DNA of 38,866 nt. Source: Candidatus Poribacteria bacterium. GTDB lineage: Bacteria; Poribacteria; WGA-4E; WGA-3G. The notes under the pieces are model-generated. The model was not told where the DNA came from. It made no database searches and worked only from the letters and a program-made list of their open reading frames with translations. The stretch lies in NCBI GenBank assembly GCA_022827885.1, contig JAJEIP010000072.1:80508-119373 (forward strand), written 5' to 3'. Below are positions 23,713 through 31,265 of the stretch, piece by piece. Both the position numbers and the translations under genes were made by a program. Within the stretch, counting starts at the first letter, position 1. Every line of letters begins with the position of its first letter.

Positions 23713-24798
23713 CTACACTCTTTCCGACCGGGGTCCCCACCCGTTACTGGGAAGGGGGGAAATGTTTCTACGAGGTTCTTGCGAACGTATCATACTGATG
23801 CCGCTTAGCAGGCAGAGTCCAATAGCGATACTATTGACAATGAGAAACGTTACCCAGTCGATATACGGCACGGATGTTGCCATGTAATAGAGGATATAAC
23901 CAAATATGACTGCGAGTGGTCTCCACCGCCCTGAAAAAAGGGTACTCCCAAGCGTCAGGAAAATCGCTGCTTTCCCACAGATGGCAAAGGGAACTAAAAG
24001 CGAAAGGGACAGTAGCATGAATGGCACACCAATGATTGACAGCGTCAACACCGCGAGGAAGACAGGTATTATAACTAACATCAGGATACCAAATAATATA
24101 CTGCTGATCGGTCGCCTCGCGAAAAGTTCGCTTATCTCGTTTATCGGCTTTGAAAGCACGGCTGCTATCAACAGATACATCAAGAGGGAGAATCCGATTT
24201 TGATGAGGGTCAGGCGAAAATTCGCTTGCTTACTGATACCCCAGAGAGTATGTGGATGCATAGCAAGATGGACCGCAGCAGGTACCAGATGCCAGTCATT
24301 GCTTACTTGAAGGTTAGCGATGCCTTGTGTATTTCCAGTAATTTGCCCGCCGATAATGTGTAAAGTTCCATTCACTTGTGCCGCTGACGACAAGTGAACA
24401 TCCCCGCCGATAACTAATACGTTGCCGGCCACCTGCCCTTGTAATCTTGCGTCTGCCGCGATTATAACGAGCGTTGTGAGGACCTCACCTTCTGCTAACT
24501 GGTAGTTGTTAATGATCTTAAATATCCGTCGCGTTTCTTTTCGCTGTAGGTGCCCTTCATCCGTGATTTTTCCGTTCTCCGGATCAGGAACATCACTTTG
24601 CTTCGTGGACGCATCAGGAGCCTCTTCCAAATTCTGTGCCATTAAGCCTTGCGCAATAAGAACACCTCTCGCTTGTTTTTTGTGCTTGAAGTTGGTGTTT
24701 TGTGCGTCTAAAACTTGCAGGCTGCTATTTGAAGGCTGTCCAAATACGGGCAGGATCCCAAAGACCAAAAGTAAAGAGATAAATCCTATCGGTTTCAT
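23713..24798 (-). CDS. Exported bactofilin-like polymer-forming membrane protein
   Basis: The protein has 361 residues. The start at 24798 has AGGAAAT upstream and gives a signal peptide (ISLLLVFGILPVFG); an upstream start at 24918 would cover the promoter. Residues about 100-160 are short repeated beta strands of the bactofilin/polymer-forming type (DARLQGQVAGNVLVIGGDVH, NGTLHIIGGQITG). Residues about 196-345 hold five or six hydrophobic segments, with a Gly/Leu/Ile-rich core (IGVPFMLLSLSLLVPF). This combination is seen in envelope proteins of unknown function. It is followed within five bases by the BatA-like gene, probably as one unit from the promoter at 24868-24896. Confidence 0.75.
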   Translation of the reverse strand: MKPIGFISLLLVFGILPVFGQPSNSSLQVLDAQNTNFKHKKQARGVLIAQGLMAQNLEEAPDASTKQSDVPDPENGKITDEGHLQRKETRRIFKIINNYQLAEGEVLTTLVIIAADARLQGQVAGNVLVIGGDVHLSSAAQVNGTLHIIGGQITGNTQGIANLQVSNDWHLVPAAVHLAMHPHTLWGISKQANFRLTLIKIGFSLLMYLLIAAVLSKPINEISELFARRPISSILFGILMLVIIPVFLAVLTLSIIGVPFMLLSLSLLVPFAICGKAAIFLTLGSTLFSGRWRPLAVIFGYILYYMATSVPYIDWVTFLIVNSIAIGLCLLSGISMIRSQEPRRNISPLPSNGWGPRSERV

Positions 24799-24867
24799 AT
24801 TTCCTATGGGAGAGGTTTCTGGGGAAACACCCCGAATTCCTCTATATTGAGATAAGTGTATGAAAAC

Positions 24868-24896
24868 ATTATAGATGAAAATTCCTGTTGTGTCAA
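24868..24896 (-). promoter_or_regulatory. Consensus sigma-70 promoter, minus strand
   Basis: Read on the minus strand: TTGACA (24891-24896), 17 bases, TATAAT (24868-24873). Both boxes are full consensus and the spacing is optimal. Transcription would begin near 24861 and give a leader of about 60 bases before the ATG at 24798. It probably drives the bactofilin-like and BatA-like genes. Confidence 0.85.
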
Positions 24897-25063
24897 TGGT
24901 TTTTTTAATATAGGACACCGCGTTCGTGAGTCGATGTGCCTTCTTTGAATCGGTGTATTCTGCGTAAGTTTTTGCGTTCGGATTGCGTTCTTAATTTTCG
25001 GATGGTAAGGAGAGTTGAGACGTGTTGACATCAAAGTGTGCGTAGAACCTTTTCATTTTTTTC

Positions 25064-25092
25064 TTGACATGTACCTGTGAATCTGATATGAT
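25064..25092 (+). promoter_or_regulatory. Near-consensus sigma-70 promoter, plus strand
   Basis: TTGACA (25064-25069), 17 bases, TATGAT (25087-25092). Start of transcription is expected near 25099, giving a 5' leader of about 110 bases for the LamG gene at 25210. Strong expression is implied. Confidence 0.82.
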
Positions 25093-25114
25093 AAATGTAT
25101 GTGGTATTTTAGCA

Positions 25115-25157
25115 GCGATTTATGCTTTCGCACGATCGTTGTATCCGTGTAAATCGC
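25115..25157 (+). promoter_or_regulatory. Structured 5' leader of the LamG gene
   Basis: GCGATTTA (25115-25122) pairs perfectly with TAAATCGC (25150-25157); three more pairs (two wobble) extend the stem inward. The 21-base loop contains the palindrome ACGATCGT. It lies just after the predicted transcription start and before AGGAGG. It could be a stabilising 5' hairpin or a binding site for a regulator; no known riboswitch class is recognised. Confidence 0.45.
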
Positions 25158-25209
25158 ACAGATATATGTGCAAAGTCCTTGAATTTGTAATATTGAGCAG
25201 GAGGTCAAA

Positions 25210-26034
25210 ATGAATTTCGGTATTATTTTTGGCGGCAAGTTTTTGCTTGTGAGTTTAGTCCTCGTGTGTTTCAGTCTTTTTGGCGTTGGTGTTTTGTGCG
25301 TCTCCACCGTTTCTGCCGAGATCGACCCTGGTACTATTGTCGGGATGTGGCTGTTTGATGAAGGTAAAGGAAATCTCGCAACCGATGATTCCGGCAATGG
25401 ACTGGATGGCGAATTTGAAGGTAAGCCGAAATGGGTTAAGGGTCAGTTTGGGCAGGCCCTTGAATTTGATGGTAAAGGTGCTTTCGTTCGGATCGCTGAT
25501 CATGACAACCCAACGAAAGCGATCACGGTCTCAGCGTGGGCGAAGAGCGCAGGTGATACTTGGAACCAACACGGCTGGATGGTTGAAAAGCGGAACGCCT
25601 ATATCATTCATCCCAACCAAGGGACGAAAAATATTGCCTGGCCCATCTGCAACGGAGGCTGCTGGAATCAACCTGGCGGTTGGAATGACGGTAATGTTGG
25701 CACCAAAGATATTACGCAGTGGCACATGTACACCACCACTTTTGATAGCAAGACCGGTAAATGGGCGATCTATATTGATGCGGAAGAGGCAAGCACAATG
25801 GATATCGCCAAGAATCCTATTGATGCCGATAACGGTCCCGTCAATATCGGATTTGATGACTGCTGCGGTGGGGCGCGCTTTGGCGCGGCGACTATCGACG
25901 AGGTTGTAATCTTTGATGTCGCTTTGGAGCAAGCGGACATTGAAACAATGTTGGACGGGATGCTTTCAGCCTTAGCGATTGATCCTACTGACAAGATGGC
26001 AACCACTTGGGCAGATGTTAAGATCAGGTACTAA
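25210..26034 (+). CDS. Secreted LamG-domain protein with the shared C-terminal motif
   Basis: The protein has 274 residues, with AGGAGG six bases before the ATG. The signal peptide is long (about 36 residues, ending CVSTVSAE). The LamG fold follows: GMWLFDEGKGNLATDDSGNG, GQFGQALEFDGKGAFVRI, ITVSAWAKS, TGKWAIYIDAEE, then ATIDEVVIFDVALEQADIE. Cysteine residues are clustered at ICNGGCW and FDDCCGG, perhaps as disulfides. The C-terminus carries LAIDPTDKMATTWADVK, the shared motif, three residues before the end. It is preceded by a near-consensus promoter and a hairpin leader, so it may be an abundant surface or matrix protein. The ligand is unknown. Confidence 0.88.
   Translation: MNFGIIFGGKFLLVSLVLVCFSLFGVGVLCVSTVSAEIDPGTIVGMWLFDEGKGNLATDDSGNGLDGEFEGKPKWVKGQFGQALEFDGKGAFVRIADHDNPTKAITVSAWAKSAGDTWNQHGWMVEKRNAYIIHPNQGTKNIAWPICNGGCWNQPGGWNDGNVGTKDITQWHMYTTTFDSKTGKWAIYIDAEEASTMDIAKNPIDADNGPVNIGFDDCCGGARFGAATIDEVVIFDVALEQADIETMLDGMLSALAIDPTDKMATTWADVKIRY
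25972..26022 (+). other. C-terminal shared motif, copy 2
   Basis: Encodes LAIDPTDKMATTWADVK, ending three residues before the stop. It matches the copies at 6128, 37315 and 38310 (minus), although the LamG and jelly-roll domains preceding them differ widely. Confidence 0.75.
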
Positions 26035-26211
26035 GTGCTGGCTCTCAGCGAATAGGCTGTCAGCAGTCGGTAGTCCGCTTTCAGCGGCTAACTTATCGGT
26101 TTTTGTAACCACTCGTCTTGCAAAGAAGCCGATGGTTGTTAGAAAACACTATTTACTGATTGCTGACCGCTGATTGCTATTTCTAAAAGAAACAGAAACG
26201 TGGAGGAACAA
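26035..26211. repeat. GCTGA/TCAGC-rich intergenic repeat tract
   Basis: This 177-base gap is made of irregular short words such as CTCAGCGA, CTGTCAGCAGTCGG, TTTCAGCGG and GATTGCTGACCGCTGATTGCT, with a small hairpin CCGCT-TTC-AGCGG. Similar words occur at 26929-27049 and 34756-34800. It looks like degenerate intergenic repeat DNA. GGAGG at 26202-26206 serves the next gene. Confidence 0.5.
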
Positions 26212-26928
26212 ATGATATTTAGTTTTGAAGAAACAGACGATTTTGAAGAATCAGATAATTTTGATGATGAACCAGAAGATTCCTATCTGGATGAAGAGGA
26301 TGCCGATGTTATTGATTTGGAAGAGGACTTAGATGATGCAGCGACTGCACTCTCTCATGCCTTTCGTGAAGCCGCAGCAGCTGAGGTGGTGGAAGAGGAT
26401 GAAGAGGAAGAGGAAGAGACAGTAGAAGAACCTGAAGATGAAAAGGTAGTAGAAGAGCCGAAAGACGAAAAGGAAAACACTACCGAAGAAACATATGACG
26501 CGGACACTGCGGCATACGAACAACGACTTGCTGAAGCAATAGATGCATTGCCGGAGGAAGAAGATTTAGAAGTGGACATCCCACCGTTGGAATTACCGCC
26601 GTTGGAGGTTGAGTTTTTCCAACCACGGGAGCAAGACAATCTCGCTTATGCAGATGCTATGAAAGCCTACTATGAAGAGAAAGATTATCAACGCGCAATC
26701 GAAAAATTTAAAGAGGCTATAGAAAATGAAGCCCAAGATACGGACGGAAATGTGACAGATTCCAATTCGATTGTAGCGAAGGCGATGTATTGGCAGGCGG
26801 AAGCGTACGTCAAAATGCAAGACATTCCACAAGCCGTTGTGACTTTTGAGAATCTCAGCCAGACGTATCGAGAACATTACCTTTCGTTAGCCGCACGGCG
26901 AAGAGCGGCTCAATTGAACCCAGAATAA
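26212..26928 (+). CDS. Acidic N-terminus plus TPR-like protein
   Basis: The protein has 238 residues. The ATG at 26212 follows GGAGGA by about five bases; a GTG at 26200 overlaps that site and is less likely. Residues 1-145 are extremely acidic, with runs of Asp and Glu and no hydrophobic segment. Residues about 148-238 hold tetratricopeptide-like helices (AYADAMKAYYEEKDYQRAIE, AKAMYWQAEAYVKMQDIPQA, LSLAARRRAAQLNPE), close to YbgF/outer-membrane assembly-type TPRs. There is no signal peptide, so it is cytoplasmic. The acidic half is probably disordered and may bind basic or metal partners. Function is unknown. Confidence 0.8.
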   Translation: MIFSFEETDDFEESDNFDDEPEDSYLDEEDADVIDLEEDLDDAATALSHAFREAAAAEVVEEDEEEEEETVEEPEDEKVVEEPKDEKENTTEETYDADTAAYEQRLAEAIDALPEEEDLEVDIPPLELPPLEVEFFQPREQDNLAYADAMKAYYEEKDYQRAIEKFKEAIENEAQDTDGNVTDSNSIVAKAMYWQAEAYVKMQDIPQAVVTFENLSQTYREHYLSLAARRRAAQLNPE

Positions 26929-27049
26929 CTGTCGGCCATCGGTTTCCGTTAGCAATCAGCAAGGGGGATCCCTTGACAGGACCCTTCTTCACTGATGGTT
27001 TTCGATAGCCAATGTGCTGATAGTCATAAAAAAAGGATTAACAGAATTT
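26929..27049. repeat. Intergenic repeat tract with small hairpin
   Basis: The gap before transketolase carries the words CTGTCGGCCATCGG, AGCAATCAGCA and GTGCTGATAG, akin to the tract at 26035. AAGGG-GGAT-CCCTT (26961-26974) is a short hairpin that could act as a weak terminator of the acidic TPR gene. AAGGA at 27033-27037 is the likely ribosome binding site for the next gene. Confidence 0.4.
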
Positions 27050-28894
27050 GTGGAAACCTTAAAAGAATTTCTCAAACAAAAAGCGACTAACCTACGCATT
27101 CATTCCGTTATCTCCACATCGGAGGCAGGTTCAGGACATCCAACCACGTGTCTCTCGGCTGCGGATCTCGTCTCCGCGCTCTTTTTTCACGCGATGCGTT
27201 ATGATACAACCGATGCTCAGAACCCGAACAACGATAGATTCATCTTGTCCAAAGGACATGCGGCACCCCTACTTTACGCGGCTTATGCGGAAGCGGGGAT
27301 TATCCCAACCGAAAAACTGCGCACGCTGCGACAAATTGATAGTATCTTAGAGGGACATCCGACGCCTCGGTTTGAATGGACAGAGGTCGCAACGGGGTCC
27401 CTTGGACAGGGCTTATCGCTTGGACTCGGCATGGCTCTCAATAGCAAATACTTAGACGACGCTGACTACCGTGTCTATGTCCTCCTCGGCGATGGTGAGA
27501 CTGCCGAAGGTGGGGTCTGGGAGGCGGCTGCTTTAGCATCACACTACAAACTTAACAATTTGATTGGAATTGTGGATGTTAATGCCATTGGACAGAGCCA
27601 GCGGACTATGTACGCCTTCGATATTGATACGTATTGTCAGCGTTTTGAGGCGTTTGGTTGGCAAACCATCGGTATTGATGGTCACGATTTTGATGAAATC
27701 CTTCCCGCACTCGACCGAGCGAAGGTTTCAGACGAGAAACCGACGATGATAGTCGCCAAAACTTTTAAGGGGAAAGGGATTTCGTTCCTTGAAAACGCTG
27801 ACAATTGGCACGGAAAAGCGCTTGCTCAGGGTGAGGAGCTTGATAAGGCTTTAGCCGAACTCGGTCCGTTGCACTCGGGTGTTCCGGTTCGGATTGAAAC
27901 CCCGAATCCTATAAATGGGAGTGCTGATCGTTCAGCCGTAACCGAATGCGAACCGCCTGACTATCCAGCGGACGAAGAAGTCGCAACGCGGAGTGGGTAC
28001 GGGGCAGGACTTGCAAAACTCGGCACCGCGAACCCGAATGTCGTCGCCTTGGATGGAGATACTAAAAATTCCACGTATGCCGAGCAATTTATGGCACTCC
28101 ATCCGAACCGTTATTTTGAGATGTTCATCGCGGAACAGAATTTAGTGGGTGCTGGCATCGGTTTGGCAAAACGTGGGAAGATTCCATTTGTCTCGACGTT
28201 TGCTGCGTTTTTATCACGTGCCTATGATCAAATTCGGATGTCTGCGATCTCACAAGCGAATATTAAATATGCAGGTTCACACTGTGGGGTCTCAATCGGT
28301 GAAGACGGTCCCTCACAGATGGGTTTAGAGGACATCGCGATGTTCCGTGCGATTCCGGGAGCAGCCGTGCTGTATCCAAGCGATGCAGTCGCCGCTGAAC
28401 GGCTCGTCGCAGAAGCAGCGGCTCATGAAGGTATTGTTTACCTCCGCACCTCGCGTCCAAAAACCGCCATTCTTTACGATGTTGATGAGAGTTTCCGAAT
28501 TGGTGGGTGTAAAGTTATTCGGGAAAGCAGGGAAGATAAGGTGACCATTGTTGCTGCAGGTGTTGCGCTTCATGAAGCGTTGGAAGCACACGACATACTC
28601 GCTAAAGAGGCGATCGCTGTCCGAATTATAGATTTGTATTCCGTCAAGCCGGTTGATAAGGATGCGCTACAAAAGGCGGCATCTGAGACGAACAACACCC
28701 TCATCACTGTTGAAGACCATTATCCTGAAGGCGGTCTGGGTGATGCTGTCCTTGATGCTGTGGCAACTGAAGGGATTTGCGTCCACAAACTTGCTGTTAC
28801 AGGAGTGCCGAGGTCCGGGAAACCGGAGGAGCTTTTGGAACATCACGGCATTAGCGCAAATGCTATTGTTCAGCAGGTGAAGCGCGTCGTTTGA
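27050..28894 (+). CDS. tkt: Transketolase
   Basis: The protein has about 614 residues from the GTG at 27050; an in-frame GTG at 27014 would add 12 residues but has no Shine-Dalgarno. It transfers a two-carbon ketol unit in the pentose phosphate and Calvin-type pathways, using thiamine diphosphate and a divalent metal. Landmarks are SEAGSGHPTTCLSAADLVSA near the N-terminus, the cofactor motif GDGETAEGGVWEAAALA leading to IVDVNAIGQSQ, the pyrimidine-domain FVSTFAAFLSRAYDQIR, and GEDGPSQMGLEDIAMFR. The overall length and the GSGHPTTC form resemble the shorter, eukaryote-like transketolases rather than the longer E. coli type. All domains appear complete. It stands alone, without other pentose phosphate genes nearby. 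Confidence 0.93.
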   Translation: METLKEFLKQKATNLRIHSVISTSEAGSGHPTTCLSAADLVSALFFHAMRYDTTDAQNPNNDRFILSKGHAAPLLYAAYAEAGIIPTEKLRTLRQIDSILEGHPTPRFEWTEVATGSLGQGLSLGLGMALNSKYLDDADYRVYVLLGDGETAEGGVWEAAALASHYKLNNLIGIVDVNAIGQSQRTMYAFDIDTYCQRFEAFGWQTIGIDGHDFDEILPALDRAKVSDEKPTMIVAKTFKGKGISFLENADNWHGKALAQGEELDKALAELGPLHSGVPVRIETPNPINGSADRSAVTECEPPDYPADEEVATRSGYGAGLAKLGTANPNVVALDGDTKNSTYAEQFMALHPNRYFEMFIAEQNLVGAGIGLAKRGKIPFVSTFAAFLSRAYDQIRMSAISQANIKYAGSHCGVSIGEDGPSQMGLEDIAMFRAIPGAAVLYPSDAVAAERLVAEAAAHEGIVYLRTSRPKTAILYDVDESFRIGGCKVIRESREDKVTIVAAGVALHEALEAHDILAKEAIAVRIIDLYSVKPVDKDALQKAASETNNTLITVEDHYPEGGLGDAVLDAVATEGICVHKLAVTGVPRSGKPEELLEHHGISANAIVQQVKRVV

Positions 28895-28934
28895 GGCCTC
28901 AGGTGGTGTTTCGAGGATCTAAGTTCATTAACAA

Positions 28935-29303
28935 ATGAAACAACCTATTGTTTGGATGACTGTCTTGGGTGTTATTCTCCTCGTTGGGATTGGGATGATT
29001 TATGCCTTACGCGTCCCGCAGGCAACCCTTAAAACCTATCCCGCTGATAAGGGACCCAATTTTATTGATGTTACCGCCTATTCACCTAAGATGCAGGAGA
29101 CTTACGAACTTTTTACCCGTAAATGTAGCCGGTGCCATACCGTTGCACGTCCCATTAATTCTACTTTCACGCCAGAAGAATGGCGCAAATATGTCTATAA
29201 GATGATGCGGAAACCGGGTTCAGGGCTTACGCCTAAGACCGCGGAAGAGATCATTAAATTTCTGATCTACGATTCAGAACATCGAAAGAAAAAGACACAA
29301 TGA
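28935..29303 (+). CDS. Membrane-anchored single-haem cytochrome c
   Basis: The protein has 122 residues. A hydrophobic stretch at residues 6-24 (VWMTVLGVILLVGIGMIYA) is an uncleaved anchor or signal. One haem-binding motif is visible, Cys64-Ser-Arg-Cys67-His68, and Met90 or Met91 (KYVYKMMRKPGSG) could be the distal ligand. The remaining sequence is short and helical, as in small periplasmic electron carriers. Its stop overlaps the start of the following thioredoxin-like gene (ATGA at 29300-29303), which implies a common redox function and translational coupling. Confidence 0.88.
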   Translation: MKQPIVWMTVLGVILLVGIGMIYALRVPQATLKTYPADKGPNFIDVTAYSPKMQETYELFTRKCSRCHTVARPINSTFTPEEWRKYVYKMMRKPGSGLTPKTAEEIIKFLIYDSEHRKKKTQ

Positions 29304-30469
29304 TTATTGCAATATTGGCTTCCAAGTTGCGCTCTATAACAGCGTTCGTGATGTTAGTTGTAGGGTTGTCCTGTGCAGTAGGTTTACAGGTAGGGGTGAC
29401 GGAAGAGGAAAATATGAACAAAAAGGATTTTCAGATTTCGATAGATGCCCAACCTGTCACATTTGCCGCGCCTCCTATTCTTAAAGATGATAACTGGTTC
29501 GTGCCTTTGGAGCCTTTTGCCAAGCAGCTTGGCTTAAAGGTCGAGTACCCAGAAGGTGCGAAAATGGTGGTTCTCTGCGGTGGTGTAGCATCGGAAATAT
29601 GTGTGCCCCTCGAATTCCAAGATATTGCCCTACAAGCTTCTATAGGCTTGCACAAGGGTGTCGTTGATATTGGTGGCGTAACGTATGTCCAACCGGCGCG
29701 TGCCGCGGAACCCTTTGGCTTTGAAGTCTACGAAGTATCAGCAAACCGGTTAGAGGTTATTCAACCCATGCATCTTGCTCCCGAATTCACGCTTCCCGAC
29801 CTTGAACGGACCCCAAAACGCTTACGAGATTTCAGAGGGAAAAAGACACTCCTTTATGTTTGGGGATCATGGTGAGGGTGTCGTGAACAACTGCCAGGCT
29901 GGCAGCAGTTTTACGCCAAACACCGCGAGAAATTAAACCTTGTCTCCGTTGCTCTCGATGCGCAAGGCGCATCCGTCGTGCGTCCTTGGCATGATGCCGC
30001 AAACGCTGATTTTGTCACTCTCGTTGATTCACAAAATACATTCGGGAACCGCTATGACCTCAAAGCTATCCCCTACGGTGTTATGGTCGATGAAGCCGGA
30101 CGATTGGTAAAAGCACCGTTCAACATCAATGTTGCAGATCAAAAAACCCTCGCGATGCTTGAAAAGTGGTTGTCGGACCCCGATTATAATGTGAAGTTAC
30201 TCCATGATGTGATGCCTTTAGATGAACGAAACGCTCAGGTTACCACCGAAGCCGCTGCGCGTTTCCAACTTGGTCTGGTCCTATTAGAGGTCGGTAAAAA
30301 GGATGAGGCGATGGCAGAATGGCGGAAGGCTTTGGCATTAGACCCGCAGAACTGGATTATCCGCAAGCAAATTTGGGCAGTGGAACATCCGGACAAATTT
30401 TATGACGGCGGTGTCGATTACAGTTGGCAGAAGGCACAGTTAGAGAAAGAAAAAAGTAAAGGAGAGTAG
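29300..30469 (+). CDS. TlpA/redoxin-like protein, candidate selenoprotein (in-frame TGA as Sec192)
   Basis: The frame runs from ATG 29300 to TAG 30469 with one internal TGA at 29873, giving 389 residues if that codon is read through. Residues 1-32 form a signal or anchor. Residues about 45-155 resemble the copper-amine-oxidase N-terminal (stalk) domain (ISIDAQPVTF, DDNWFVPLEPFAKQLGLKVE). Residues about 158-290 form a TlpA-like thioredoxin fold: APEFTLPDLE, LLYVWGSW, then TGA-Gly-Cys-Arg-Glu-Gln-Leu-Pro, and the cis-Pro loop at P258 (LKAIPYG). The TGA takes the place of the first redox cysteine. Residues about 310-345 form a TPR (FQLGLVLLEVGKKDEAMAEW). Homology resumes seamlessly after the TGA in the same frame, and a hairpin fitting a bacterial SECIS follows. 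The alternative is a nonsense mutation or base-call error in a Cys codon. Confidence 0.82.
29873..29910 (+). promoter_or_regulatory. In-frame TGA and candidate bacterial SECIS hairpin
   Basis: The TGA is at 29873-29875. After 15 bases, CTGCCA (29891-29896) pairs perfectly with TGGCAG (29900-29905) across the loop GGC. An alternative fold pairs AACTGC (29889-29894) with GCAGTT (29905-29910). The apical loop starts with GG and lies 21 bases after the TGA; bacterial SECIS elements need a G at the start of the loop at roughly this distance, as in E. coli fdhF. This supports insertion of selenocysteine. Confidence 0.75.
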
Positions 30470-30547
30470 GTGTCAAAAGAATAGTTAGAAGATTTCGTTA
30501 AATCAGCTTCCTCTTTAATCGATAATCCCTACTACAGGAGTGAAATC

Positions 30548-31231
30548 ATGAAAGAGAGTTTGCAAAACATTGGGGACCTCATTGCTGAACCGAGTGCCGC
30601 ATTTTCGCGTCTCAAATCCGAGCCGAGATCGGGGATCGCCTTTTGTGTTTTCTTTCTGGTTTCTGTTCTTCTCGGCTGGGCTCTTCTTCCTTATTCTGAA
30701 GGACTTATTTCCGAACAGTTTTCCAACAGTGCTATGGAACCTGAACAACGTGAAGTTGCGGAAAATATCTCTGGTATTCTGAGGAGTGTCGGTATTTTCC
30801 TTGGACCTATCTTTGCGATTCTATGGTTCATTGTTGGCAGTGTCCTCCTCAAGTTAGCCTCTCGTTTTTTTGTGGAGGGTGATACCTTAAAGTTTCGGCA
30901 CATCTATGCTGCTGTTATCCATATCTCGCTGATTGGTTGCATTATACAATTGGTGAATACTGCGCTTTTGCTTGTATTTAGAGATGTGGGAGACATAAAA
31001 ACTGTAGTAGATTTCAAAATGATTCCGGGACTGCATCTGCTGTTGGGAAGTGGCGCAAATCCTAAATTGATGATGTTTCTCAGTCATATCAATCCGTTGA
31101 GTTTGTGGTTAATTGCGGTGATAGCAATAGCAGTCGCGGTCTTTGCTGATATGGAGAAACCCAAAGCTCGCGTCGCTGCGGTAATTCTGTGGGTCATCAG
31201 TATTCTACCTGAAGTCGTATTTGCCACCTGA
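30548..31231 (+). CDS. YIP1-family-like membrane protein
   Basis: The protein has 227 residues, with CAGGAG seven bases upstream of the ATG. It begins with an amphipathic cytosolic stretch containing IAEPSAAFSRLKSEPR, the typical start of bacterial YIP1 proteins, followed by about five membrane segments (near 32-50, 78-105, 118-145, 178-200, 207-225). The role of this family in bacteria is unknown. It is followed 34 bases later by the giant DUF4175-like gene and may be co-expressed with it. Confidence 0.78.
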   Translation: MKESLQNIGDLIAEPSAAFSRLKSEPRSGIAFCVFFLVSVLLGWALLPYSEGLISEQFSNSAMEPEQREVAENISGILRSVGIFLGPIFAILWFIVGSVLLKLASRFFVEGDTLKFRHIYAAVIHISLIGCIIQLVNTALLLVFRDVGDIKTVVDFKMIPGLHLLLGSGANPKLMMFLSHINPLSLWLIAVIAIAVAVFADMEKPKARVAAVILWVISILPEVVFAT

Positions 31232-31265
31232 GCATCGGAATTGAGAAGCATCAAGGAGGAAAATA

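Larger units (their letters stand above)
24799..25209. other. Divergent intergenic region with two strong promoters
   Basis: This 411-base stretch holds no gene. It contains a near-perfect sigma-70 promoter facing left (24868-24896), another facing right (25064-25092), a structured leader hairpin before the LamG gene (25115-25157) and the ribosome binding site AGGAGG (25199-25204). Between the two promoters is an extra TTGACA (25025) without a matching -10. Confidence 0.7.

Noticed and set aside
26329-26639. Minus-strand frames opposite the acidic gene
   Set aside because: Ser- or Phe-rich products reflect the antisense of GAA/GAT codons and have no start signals.
29300-29875. Treating the TGA at 29873 as the true end of a short 191-residue gene
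   Set aside because: The thioredoxin fold would stop before its second redox residue, homology continues in the same frame, and a SECIS-like hairpin follows.
29978-30469. Separate gene starting at the GTG at 29978
   Set aside because: It would start inside the thioredoxin fold, has no ribosome binding site, and is in frame with the upstream part.
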